DNA of 5,993 nt. Origin: Bacteroidota bacterium (lineage in GTDB: Bacteria > Bacteroidota > Bacteroidia > Chitinophagales > Chitinophagaceae). Below the pieces are notes generated by a model. It did not search any database. It worked only from the letters and a program-made list of their open reading frames with translations, and had not been told where the DNA came from. Of this stretch, positions 1 to 5,610 are shown one piece after another; the stretch's first letter is position 1, and each line of letters begins with the position of its first letter. The stretch is from contig CP058707.1 of the NCBI GenBank assembly GCA_013414745.1, positions 1,597,761 to 1,603,753 on the forward strand, in the 5' to 3' direction. The position numbers and the translations under genes were made by a program.

Positions 1-350
1 AAATGTATCCAGATCCATGTGCAGAATTGTGCGTTGCATTGCATTGTATTTTACGTTATGTGAGTATTGCGCATCGCCGTTCCTGCTTCCTGCTACGCGA
101 ACAAAAAGACAAGCCTTTTTACCGAACCTGCGACAGGAAAGCCTCTACCACAAAATTCAAACCGTGGTATGTAACCAGTGTACGCAGCGAATGATTACCC
201 AGGTAACCCATGTTCACACCATCCCTCTACACACAGGACTCCTGCAAACCACGAACTTTTGGGTGGCCTATTCCAGACACACAAACAATTCATCGGTACG
301 CATCTTGCCGGAACTGTTCCGACCAAACATTAGATCACATCGGTAGAATA

Positions 351-378
351 GAATATAAAAGGCCTGCTGAAACAGGCT
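351..378 (-). terminator. Hairpin with T-tract, minus-strand terminator-like
   Basis: The arms GCCTG (362-366) and CAGGC (373-377) enclose the six-base loop CTGAAA, and a G-T wobble extends the stem by one pair. Read on the minus strand, the stem is followed by TTTTATATTC, so it has the shape of an intrinsic terminator for transcription running leftwards. Read on the plus strand it has only an upstream A-tract and would be weak. No recognisable minus-strand gene lies immediately to its right, so the transcript it would end is unknown. Confidence 0.4.
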
Positions 379-525
379 ATGCTTACTAAACCCAACGGGA
401 AAGTACAACACGGCTGAAAGGCATCGAAGGCATTAACGAAATTTGGGGATAAAATGCCGGGGCGGCCCATCGGGGATTTCATGCCAGGTTATTTTAACCC
501 ATTTCTAAGCGGGGTTCATCCCGAA

Positions 526-558
526 TTCTGAAAAAGCCTGCCAGATGCTTTACTTTTG
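526..558 (+). promoter_or_regulatory. Candidate Bacteroidota-type promoter
   Basis: TACTTTTG at 551-558 fits the Bacteroidota -7 consensus TAnnTTTG. A TTCTG about 20 bases upstream (526-530) is an imperfect match to the -33 TTTG element. The position would give a leader of roughly 100 bases before the ATG at 663. The -33 match is poor and such motifs arise by chance, so this is only a candidate. Confidence 0.3.
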
Positions 559-612
559 AGGAAACTCCGGGGGAGATACAGGGTTGACTGAAGAAAAGAT
601 TTGAGAGAACAT

Positions 613-632
613 CAAACGAAGCACTTCGTTTG
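613..632 (+). repeat. Perfect 9-bp inverted repeat in the presumed leader
   Basis: CAAACGAAG (613-621), two bases, then CTTCGTTTG (624-632) form a perfect palindromic pair. As RNA it would be an 8-bp stem with a GCAC tetraloop. It ends 30 bases before the ATG at 663. It could be a leader hairpin that stabilises the mRNA, or a dimeric operator half-site pair. There is no T-tract on the plus strand, so it is not a standard terminator. Its function is unknown. Confidence 0.5.
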
Positions 633-685
633 CTCTGGCTGTTTCCGGAAAAAACAACAAGCATGAAAAATTCCTACTCAGCCTG

Positions 686-1051
686 ATGCTGCTCGGGTCT
701 GCAATGTATTCGACCGCGCAAACCAATATCAGTACACGCACCGAAGTAATTCCCTGCAGCGACTTTCACATCACCAGACCCTTGCGCGAATTATTTGCCA
801 ACAACCCGGTGGAAGAAGAAGTACCGCGCAAACCGGAAGAATCAGCTGATAAAAAGTATCGTAAAAGCCACGATTTCAAATTCAGTGTGGCCGACGGTCC
901 TCAATATGGCAATGATCCAGAAATTATACAGCGGAAGGAGGCAGTGGACCCACCAAAGCCCCGCTCACAAACTGGATCGGGCAAAACGCGACCGGATTCA
1001 GACCCTACGATCCGAGCGGAGCCGCGGGTCCGAATCATTATGTACAGATGA
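686..1051 (+). CDS. Fragment 1: signal peptide and N-terminal linker
   Basis: This frame is genuine up to about position 931 and out of frame afterwards. Its apparent start, an internal Met at 686, lies inside the signal peptide. Adding one A at 666-670 extends it back to the ATG at 663 and gives MKKFLLSLMLLGSAMYSTAQ, with a Lys-Lys n-region, a Leu-rich core and a likely cleavage after STAQ. The mature part begins TNISTRTEVIPCSDF, followed by a charged linker with EEEVPRKPEES and then DFKFSVADGPQYGNDPEI. Near 932 one base is missing, and the true protein continues in another frame as EGGSGPTKAPLTNWIGQN. The last 40 or so codons of this ORF are therefore spurious. The protein is exported by Sec, and the A-rich sequence before 663 without a Shine-Dalgarno is normal for Bacteroidota. 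Confidence 0.65.
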   Translation: MLLGSAMYSTAQTNISTRTEVIPCSDFHITRPLRELFANNPVEEEVPRKPEESADKKYRKSHDFKFSVADGPQYGNDPEIIQRKEAVDPPKPRSQTGSGKTRPDSDPTIRAEPRVRIIMYR

Positions 1052-1224
1052 TTAACAGCACCACGTTCAAGGTGTATAATAAAACAACCGGCACGGTGAC
1101 CTTAACCGGCACATTGGGGAATTTATGGAGTCCGGCTACGGGCAATGCCGGGGACCCCATAGTACTATACGATAAGCCTGCCAGATCGTTGGTTGCTGGC
1201 GCAATTTGGTACCTCAGCCGATAA
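934..1224 (+). CDS. Fragment 2: start of the propeller-like domain
   Basis: This stretch is open without a usable start codon, because it is an internal piece of the large gene. It reads GGSGPTKAPLTNWIGQN, then YDPSGAAGPNHYVQMINS, FKVYNKTTGTV and GDPIVLYDK. The 'D-P-x-x-A-x-G-P-x-H-x-V' and 'GDPxVLYD' elements are characteristic of a secreted domain family in Bacteroidota and other bacteria. The true frame ends near 1183, where an extra A turns ADRWLLAQFGTSADKK into an unrelated tail and a stop at 1222-1224. The correct frame then runs for only about 45 bases (1184-1228) before a missing A in the run at 1223-1228 shifts it again. Confidence 0.65.
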   Translation, partial: EGGSGPTKAPLTNWIGQNATGFRPYDPSGAAGPNHYVQMINSTTFKVYNKTTGTVTLTGTLGNLWSPATGNAGDPIVLYDKPARSLVAGAIWYLSR

Positions 1225-1344
1225 AAAATTTATATCGCCATTTCAACCAGCGGCGACCCGACAGGTTCATATTATACCTATACGTATGTATCCCCTGCCT
1301 TTCCGGACTATTTAAAATTTTCGGTTTGGCACGATGGATATTAT

Positions 1345-2643
1345 ATGACCTCCAACCAGGCGCAGAAAGTATTTGCCTTTGAACGCAGCCAGATGTTAGT
1401 GGGCAATCCGGCCAGCCGCAGTATATATGTTTCTTATTCACCCCCTCAGGGCGGAGGATTCTTTTGTCCGCTGGCGGGAGATGCATCCGATGGTGCCTTG
1501 CCACCAGCCGGAACACCCTGCCCGATTTTTTCATATTCCGACAATGCCTGGAATGCCGCTTATACGGATGCTGTTCAAATTTATAATATGAGTGTTGATT
1601 GGACACCCACCACGCCAACAGGGAGTATTACACTGGCTGCCGCGGTGAATACTTCAAGTTTTGATGCCTCCTACAACGCCAGTTGGAATGATTGTCCGCA
1701 ACCCGGCACCACCCAAATGCTGGATGGCATTGGTGGCACACTGATGTACCGGGCCCAATGGAAACCCTGGTCGGGGCACAATAGTGTGGTATTGAACTGG
1801 GGCGTAAAACTATCAGCTACCCAACGAAGCATTATGTGGTGTGAACTCAGGCAAAACCAAAGTACCGGTACATGGTCGATTTACCAGCAAGGCATTTATG
1901 CGCCAGATACCAATACCCGCTGGATGGGTAGTATTGCCATGGATAACAATGGATGTATTGGACTAGCCTATTTAAAATCGAATTCCAGTTCTATTTTTCC
2001 TAGTCTTTGTTATACCGGACGCAGAGAATGCGATCCTTTGGGAACATTGCCCATCGCAGAGTATGTAGCCGCACCGGGTACGGGGTATCAGACCGGAACC
2101 AATCGAATTGGCGATTATGCCCAAACATCGCTGGACCCGGATGGAATTACGTTTTGGCATACCGGTGAATTTTTAGGTGGCCCATCCGGGAGTACCGCAG
2201 CCCGTACCCAAATCTTCTCGTGGCAAATAGCTCCTTGTGGTAACAACGCCTATGTGAATATTACCCAAACCGGAGGAAATAGTCCGGCTTGTGTAGGCGA
2301 AACCCTCACATTTACCGCATCGCCTACCAATGGAGGCACTACCCCATCGTATCAATGGAAAGTGAACGGGGTGAATGTGGGTACGAACAGTGCTACCTAT
2401 ACCACGAGTAGTTTAACCAACGGGCAGGTGGTTACCTGTGTGATGACCTCCAACCTGGCCGGTGTAGGGAATAATCCGGCAACTTCAAATGCGATCACCG
2501 TTGTGGTGAATAATCCTACCCTACCAACCATTAGTATCAATGCTTCGCAAACTACATTTTGCGCCGGTACACAGGTTGTGTTCACCGCCACCACGACCAA
2601 TGCCGGAGCTTCCCCGTGTACCAATGGAAAATTAATGGGGTGA
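1345..2643 (+). CDS. Fragment 3: propeller-like domain, Ig1 and first half of Ig2
   Basis: This is the longest intact piece. The true frame starts upstream of the ATG at 1345, with IYIAISTSGDPTGSYY and FPDYLKFSVWHDGYYMTSNQ from about 1229. It encodes most of a domain of about 440 residues with regularly spaced aromatic and Asp-rich strands (MLDGIGGTLMYRAQW, WCELRQNQSTGTWSIYQQG, WMGSIAMDNNGCIGLAY, RIGDYAQTSLDPDGITFWH, IFSWQIAPC). The pattern suggests a beta-propeller, but no catalytic Asp-box or sialidase motif is evident, so I assign no activity. From about 2251 the Ig-like repeats begin, with YQWKVNGVNVGTNSATY in Ig1. A missing G near 2616 (the true reading is GASPVYQWKINGVNTG) causes the premature stop at 2641-2643. 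Confidence 0.75.
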   Translation: MTSNQAQKVFAFERSQMLVGNPASRSIYVSYSPPQGGGFFCPLAGDASDGALPPAGTPCPIFSYSDNAWNAAYTDAVQIYNMSVDWTPTTPTGSITLAAAVNTSSFDASYNASWNDCPQPGTTQMLDGIGGTLMYRAQWKPWSGHNSVVLNWGVKLSATQRSIMWCELRQNQSTGTWSIYQQGIYAPDTNTRWMGSIAMDNNGCIGLAYLKSNSSSIFPSLCYTGRRECDPLGTLPIAEYVAAPGTGYQTGTNRIGDYAQTSLDPDGITFWHTGEFLGGPSGSTAARTQIFSWQIAPCGNNAYVNITQTGGNSPACVGETLTFTASPTNGGTTPSYQWKVNGVNVGTNSATYTTSSLTNGQVVTCVMTSNLAGVGNNPATSNAITVVVNNPTLPTISINASQTTFCAGTQVVFTATTTNAGASPCTNGKLMG

Positions 2644-3545
2644 ATACCGGAACCAACAGCGCGACGTTTACCACCAATGCACTCACGAACGGACAGACGG
2701 TAACCTGTGTACTGACATCCAGTGCCAATTGTTTGTCGAATAACACGGCCACTTCAAATGGTATTACCGTGAATGTAAGTGCAGCCCAGACTCCTACGCT
2801 CAGCATCAGTGCCAGCGCCACCACAATTTGTTCAGCTACCAGTGTCACCTTTACAGCTACGGCCACGAATCCGGGTATCAACCCATCGTACCAATGGAAG
2901 GTAAACGGATCCAATGTAGGCACCAATAGTTCCACCTATACCAGCAGTGCCATCAACAATGGCGATGTCGTAACCTGTCAGTTAACTTCCTATTCTACTT
3001 GTCCGCTAACTGTTACCTTAGGCACAGGTACCGGAACCAATACAACGACCAGTGGAGCAGGAGCTGCGTATCCGACCTATTATGGCAATGGCCGACAACA
3101 GTACATCATACGGGCAACTGAATTAACTGCTTTGGGGTTAAGTACATCCGGACTTCTACAAAGTGTAGGATTTAATGTTGCCACCACCAATGTCGGAAGC
3201 CCGGCTACTTTAAATGGGTATACTATCAAACTGGCCAATGTAAGCAACACGGTTTCAACTACATCCTTCCTGAATCCAACCTTCACAACTGTTTTAGGCC
3301 CTTTGAATTACACACCGGTGACCGCCTCTTTGAACACTCATACTTTTACGACACCTTTTGTTTGGGATGGAAGCAGCAATGTATTGGTAGACATTTGTTT
3401 TTCGAATCAGGTAGTCGGCACATCGGCTTACCAGACCGCGCAAACCAATCCGGGTTTTGTGACCTCGGTCTATTATCAAGCCGATGGTACTGCCGGGGCC
3501 GCAGCATGCACCCAGGCAACAGGTACCACCACTTGTCCGGCCTAA
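2559..3545 (+). CDS. Fragment 4: Ig2 (second half), Ig3 and first inserted module
   Basis: The first 19 or so codons are out of frame; the genuine sequence starts at about 2617 with VYQWKINGVNTGTNSATF. It finishes Ig2 (CVLTSSANCLSNNTATSNG, then ITVNV), then gives Ig3 (SISASATTICSATSVTFTAT, YQWKVNGSNVGTNSSTY, VVTCQLTS). At about 3009 Ig3 is interrupted by a module that starts TVTLGTGTGTNTTT. The module contains YPTYYGNGRQQYIIRATEL, SVGFNV, GYTIKLANV, NYTPV and TPFVWDGSSNVLVDICFSN. The last genuine codon is near 3536. An extra C then gives the stop at 3543-3545, and the module actually continues in another frame with RPNMVLKHAGAYNTV. Confidence 0.7.
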   Translation: MRRYTGCVHRHHDQCRSFPVYQWKINGVNTGTNSATFTTNALTNGQTVTCVLTSSANCLSNNTATSNGITVNVSAAQTPTLSISASATTICSATSVTFTATATNPGINPSYQWKVNGSNVGTNSSTYTSSAINNGDVVTCQLTSYSTCPLTVTLGTGTGTNTTTSGAGAAYPTYYGNGRQQYIIRATELTALGLSTSGLLQSVGFNVATTNVGSPATLNGYTIKLANVSNTVSTTSFLNPTFTTVLGPLNYTPVTASLNTHTFTTPFVWDGSSNVLVDICFSNQVVGTSAYQTAQTNPGFVTSVYYQADGTAGAAACTQATGTTTCPA

Positions 3546-3582
3546 TATGGTTCTGAAGCATGCAGGTGCTTACAATACCGTT
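3009..3582 (+). other. Inserted module, copy A, nested in Ig3
   Basis: About 191 residues lie between strand F of Ig3 (VVTCQLTSYSTCPL) and its last strand (SNSITMT). Key elements in order are GTGTGTNTTT, YPTYYGNGRQQY, RATELTALGL, LNGYTIKLANV, NYTPV, TPFVWDGSSNVLVDICF and CTQATGTTT. This is a beta-rich, carbohydrate-binding-like module that I recognise from Bacteroidota secreted proteins, but its ligand is not known to me. Confidence 0.7.
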
Positions 3583-3604
3583 TCAAATAGTATCACAATG
3601 ACTA

Positions 3605-3829
3605 GGTTCTTCGAGTGCGCCTTCGGTAACGATTTCCACTTCTGCTACAACAATTTGTGCAGGGGCTACAGCAACATATACAGCCACAGCTTTGAATGCA
3701 GGAAGTTCACCGTCGTACCAATGGAAAGTGGATGGCAGCAATGTGGGTAGCAACAGTGCAACCTTTAGCACCAATAGCCTGAGTAATGGACAAACCGTTA
3801 CTTGTGTAGTGACTTCCAACAATCCTTGT
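3605..3829 (+). CDS. Fragment 5: Ig4
   Basis: This short internal piece lies between two inferred extra bases (3604 and about 3830), so it has no start codon of its own; the ATG-like start nearest to it (TTG at 3692) is not meaningful. It reads APSVTISTSATTICAGATAT, then YTATALNAGSSPSYQWKVDG, SNVGSNSATFSTNSLSNGQ and TVTCVVTSNNPC. All hallmarks of the repeat are present: Cys before strand B, the YQWK core, and VTC in strand F. It follows the end of Ig3 (SNSITMT, 3583-3603), which lies in a third frame. Confidence 0.65.
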
Positions 3830-3860
3830 TCTAGTACCTACCGCCACTTCCAATGCGCTG

Positions 3861-5021
3861 GTGATGACGATTTCATCAGCCATTACACCATCGGTCAGCA
3901 TCGTGTCCAGTGCTACGGCAATTTGTGCAGGCGCTTCGGTTACCTTCACGGCAACACCGGTGAATGGCGGCACGCCAACTTATCAGTGGAAAGTGAATGG
4001 TGTTAATTCTGGATCAAATAGTCCTTTATTCACAACAACTACGTTAAACAACAATGATGTAGTTACCTGCGATATGACCAGCACGCTGAGTTGTTTAGCC
4101 GTGAATCCGGTCACATCGAATCCCATCACCCTGCAAGTGGGCAATGTACTGCCTGGAATAAATATTTCAACTCCGAGTTCAACATTATGTACAGGACAAA
4201 GTGCATCATTTACGGCCACGGTAAGCAATGCAGGAGCCAACCCGGTTTACCAATGGAAACTGAACGGCGCCAACGTAGGTACAAACAATGCCTCCTATAG
4301 CGGTTCAAGCTTCAACAATGGCGACCAAATTAATTGTAATTATAGTTCGGATGCCTTGTGTGCCAGTACCTATACCTTAGGAACAGGAACAACAACCACT
4401 TCGGCCACCGGTAATACCAACAGCGTAGCAGGTTCGGTGTATCCGACCTCCTTTGGGAACGCCCGTATCCAGTATTTATTTACGGCTTCGGAATTAACGA
4501 CACTAGGTATGAGTGCCGGAAAAATTGGTTCAGTTACTTTCTCACTGATGAATGCCGCGGGCAACCCTACGACCCTGAACAACTATACCTTACGAATGGC
4601 ACCTACCACAGCGACGGTGTTGACGACAAGCTTTCAAAATCCGGTGTTCACCACCGTATACGGCCCTCAAAATTATACCCCGGTGAACAATGCGCTGAAC
4701 ACCATGAATTTCTCAACTCCATTTGAATGGGATGGTGTTTCGAATATTCTGTTGGAGATATGTTTCAATAACAATAGCACGGGTGTTTCGGCGTATCGAA
4801 ATTATTATACCAGCACCTCCTTTAATTCGTGTGCCTTTTACCGGGTGCAGGGTGCAGCAACTCCTTGTACACAGTCCACCGCATCGGGATTCAGTACCCG
4901 CCGACCTAATGTACAGTTTAACCTGTTACCCCGGCCAACAGTTCAATCAAACACCATTACGCTCAATGTAAATCCATGTAAGTGCATTGAATCTGACATT
5001 GTTCACCGAGGGCTATTTTGA
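3861..5021 (+). CDS. Fragment 6: end of Ig4, Ig5, Ig6 and second inserted module
   Basis: The true frame begins at about 3831 with VPTATSNALVMT, the last strand of Ig4, so the ATG at 3861 is internal. Ig5 follows (SIVSSATAICAGASVTFTAT, YQWKVNGVNSGSNSPLF, VVTCDMTSTLSC), then Ig6 (YQWKLNGANVGTNNASY, INCNYSSDALC). At about 4371 a second copy of the inserted module begins: TLGTGTTTTS, YPTSFGNARIQYLFTASEL, NYTLRMAP, NYTPV, TPFEWDGVSNILLEICFNN and RRPNVQF. It returns to Ig6 at SNTITLNVNPC (4947-4979). An extra base near 4983 then produces a spurious tail and a stop at 5019-5021. The two module copies are nearly the same length, 191 and 192 codons. Confidence 0.75.
   Translation: MMTISSAITPSVSIVSSATAICAGASVTFTATPVNGGTPTYQWKVNGVNSGSNSPLFTTTTLNNNDVVTCDMTSTLSCLAVNPVTSNPITLQVGNVLPGINISTPSSTLCTGQSASFTATVSNAGANPVYQWKLNGANVGTNNASYSGSSFNNGDQINCNYSSDALCASTYTLGTGTTTTSATGNTNSVAGSVYPTSFGNARIQYLFTASELTTLGMSAGKIGSVTFSLMNAAGNPTTLNNYTLRMAPTTATVLTTSFQNPVFTTVYGPQNYTPVNNALNTMNFSTPFEWDGVSNILLEICFNNNSTGVSAYRNYYTSTSFNSCAFYRVQGAATPCTQSTASGFSTRRPNVQFNLLPRPTVQSNTITLNVNPCKCIESDIVHRGLF
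4371..4946 (+). other. Inserted module, copy B, nested in Ig6
   Basis: This is the second copy of the nested module, 192 codons long and in one uninterrupted frame. Its landmarks match copy A: TLGTGTTTTS, YPTSFGNARIQY, TASELTTLGM, LNNYTLRMAP, NYTPV, TPFEWDGVSNILLEICF, CTQSTASG and RRPNVQF. It sits at the same point of the host Ig repeat, before SNTITLNVNPC. Its first Cys pair and the TPFxWDGxSNxLxxICF stretch are the best conserved. Confidence 0.75.
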
Positions 5022-5187
5022 TCAATCCAATACCTCGAAACAGGTGTTGTTTAACCAGGGCATCGACCCGAATCCTGGTTCAACGCTGGTTGATACGTTT
5101 GAGGTTCGTTGGCATAACAGTACTGCACCGTATGCTAGTTCACACCGAGAAAGGGTTATTGCAAACCAATGGCCTATTGGCGGTTAG
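4987..5187 (+). CDS. Fragment 7: first half of the C-terminal beta-rich module
   Basis: The genuine part runs from about 4984 to 5136: LNLTLFTEGYFDQ, KQVLFNQGIDPNPGSTLVD and TFEVRWHNSTAPYA. This is the start of a module that I recognise from the C-termini of Bacteroidota secreted proteins, where 'LNLT-F-EGYY' and 'PVLFNQG' precede 'SYY-V-HRN-LETWSA'. An extra A near 5137 puts the remainder out of frame and gives the stop at 5185-5187. It continues in fragment 8. Confidence 0.6.
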   Translation: MNLTLFTEGYFDQSNTSKQVLFNQGIDPNPGSTLVDTFEVRWHNSTAPYASSHRERVIANQWPIGG

Positions 5188-5491
5188 TTTTCCTTCCAGC
5201 TTAAATGGAACAAGTTATTACCTGAGCTTGCACCACCGAAATACCCTGGAAACCTGGAGTGCCTCTCCACTGAATATGGCATCGGTAGTTAACTATGATT
5301 TTAGCAATGCGGCCTCACAGGCCTATGGTTCAAACCAGACTGCCGTTGGGAGCGGTTCTGTATTTGCCTTATTTACCGGTGACATCAATCAGGATGGTGT
5401 TGTTGATGGTCTGGACTTTGTAGAATGGGAAACCGATAATTTAAATTTTCTGCAGGTTATTTTGGTACCGATTTTAATGGGGATGGTGTAG
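5018..5491 (+). CDS. Fragment 8: second half of C-terminal module and first calcium loop
   Basis: Codons before about 5138 are out of frame. The genuine sequence then runs VHTEKGLLQTNGLLAVSF, SYYLSLHHRNTLETWSASPL, VNYDFSNAASQAYGSNQT and FALFTGDINQDGVVDGLDF. DINQDGVVDGLD has the D-x-N-x-D-G-x-x-D spacing of a dockerin-type calcium loop. It is followed by VEWETDNLNF, after which one T is missing from the run near 5450. The true second loop then lies in the next frame (5452-5517), and a second missing base at about 5517 (TGGG reduced to TGG) leads to the real stop TGA at 5544-5546. Confidence 0.65.
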   Translation: MINPIPRNRCCLTRASTRILVQRWLIRLRFVGITVLHRMLVHTEKGLLQTNGLLAVSFPSSLNGTSYYLSLHHRNTLETWSASPLNMASVVNYDFSNAASQAYGSNQTAVGSGSVFALFTGDINQDGVVDGLDFVEWETDNLNFLQVILVPILMGMV

Positions 5492-5546
5492 TTGATGGGT
5501 TGGATTTTATTGTATGGAAACCAACAATTTACTTTTGTGGGGATGA
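5381..5546 (+). other. Dockerin-like paired calcium loops at the C-terminus
   Basis: Two near-identical loops, DINQDGVVDGLDF and DFNGDGVVDGLDF, are each followed by a V-W-E-T-[DN]-N-L element. The D-x-[ND]-x-D-G-x-x-D pattern binds calcium in dockerin-type and EF-hand-like loops. The true protein then ends within about a dozen residues (VWETNNLLLWG, stop at 5544-5546). No type IX secretion sorting domain follows. The pairing within one protein does not by itself imply a cohesin partner. Confidence 0.7.
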
Positions 5547-5563
5547 TAACTCCCTAATACATG

Positions 5564-5597
5564 ACAAAGAGGGATTGGCGCGGATCCCCTTCTTTGT
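5564..5597. terminator. Hairpin between convergent genes
   Basis: ACAAAGAGGGAT (5564-5575), the loop TGGCGCGG and ATCCCCTTCTTTGT (5584-5597) pair along nearly their full length with two unpaired bases. Flanking ATGA and TCAT can extend the stem. It lies 18 bases after the stop of the plus-strand gene and 14 bases from the stop of the minus-strand gene, the expected place for a shared bidirectional terminator. No clear T-tract follows on either strand, so the mechanism is uncertain. Confidence 0.5.
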
Positions 5598-5610
5598 GGT
5601 CATCGGCCAA

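Larger units (their letters stand above)
1..660. other. No defensible gene; upstream region
   Basis: All frames on both strands break up into short ORFs without a recognisable domain. Two plus-strand ORFs (3-194 and 17-346) overlap in different frames and have biased, Cys/His/Arg-rich composition, as expected of chance frames. Some stretches look mildly protein-like. On the minus strand a piece ending at the TAA at 119-121 reads MGYLGNHSLRTLVTYHGL and onward. On the plus strand a piece around 420-530 contains FGDKMPGRPIGDFMPGYF. Neither joins into anything I recognise. Because the neighbouring gene carries about one indel per 400 bases, a damaged gene here cannot be excluded. Candidate regulatory elements inside this stretch are listed separately. 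Confidence 0.5.
2251..4979 (+). repeat. Six tandem Ig-like repeats, the third and sixth interrupted
   Basis: Repeat positions are Ig1 2251-2514, Ig2 2515-2789, Ig3 2790-3603, Ig4 3605-3884, Ig5 3885-4151 and Ig6 4152-4979. Each has a Cys about 25 residues before a Y-Q-W-K-[VIL]-[ND]-G core, then NxGxNx and a strand ending VTC or INC. Each uninterrupted unit is about 88-93 residues. The nucleotide core around TACCAATGGAAAGT is visibly conserved at about 2349, 2619, 2889, 3717, 3978 and 4248. Such units usually act as stalks or ligand-binding domains in extracellular proteins. Confidence 0.85.
663..5546 (+). pseudogene. Large secreted Ig-repeat surface protein, frame broken by ~12 indels
   Basis: Joining frames across single-base indels gives one protein of about 1,627 residues. 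The order is: signal peptide (1-20), linker, propeller-like domain (about 92-530), Ig1, Ig2, Ig3 with an inserted module, Ig4, Ig5, Ig6 with an inserted module (about 530-1440), C-terminal beta-rich module (about 1441-1573) and two dockerin-like calcium loops (about 1573-1627, stop TGA at 5544-5546). Missing bases are inferred near 670, 932, 1228, 2616, 5450 and 5517. Extra bases are inferred near 1183, 3537, 3604, 3830, 4983 and 5137. Protein similarity continues across every break, and no in-frame nonsense substitution was seen. The start is the ATG at 663, because only it restores a full signal peptide (one A missing from the run at 666-670). The role is probably surface adhesion or ligand binding, inferred from the architecture alone. 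Whether it is a true pseudogene or a sequencing artefact cannot be settled here. Confidence 0.85.

Noticed and set aside
17..346. 109-residue plus-strand ORF as a real gene
   Set aside because: It overlaps another open frame (3-194), has a Cys/His/Arg-rich composition without domain pattern, and shows no start context or recognisable similarity.
534..1186. Exact 13-base repeat AAGCCTGCCAGAT at 534-546 and 1174-1186 as a recombination or attachment site
   Set aside because: One exact 13-base pair in a 6-kb window is close to chance expectation, and nothing between the copies looks mobile.
1214..1618. 134-residue minus-strand ORF
   Set aside because: It is antisense to the clearly coding propeller-like domain and has no recognisable motif.
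2582..2935. 117-residue minus-strand ORF and similar minus ORFs across the Ig repeats
   Set aside because: These are shadows of the repeats. The same antisense pattern (TFHWYDG opposite YQWK) recurs at 3583-3822 and 3983-4240 because the coding strand repeats.
2251..4979. CRISPR-like or tandem DNA repeat array
   Set aside because: The periodicity of about 270 bases follows diverged protein repeats in frame; there are no short identical repeats with unique spacers.
663..5546. Programmed ribosomal frameshifting as the cause of the broken frames
   Set aside because: About twelve shifts of both signs in one gene, without a shared slippery site or downstream structure, cannot be programmed; indels explain them.
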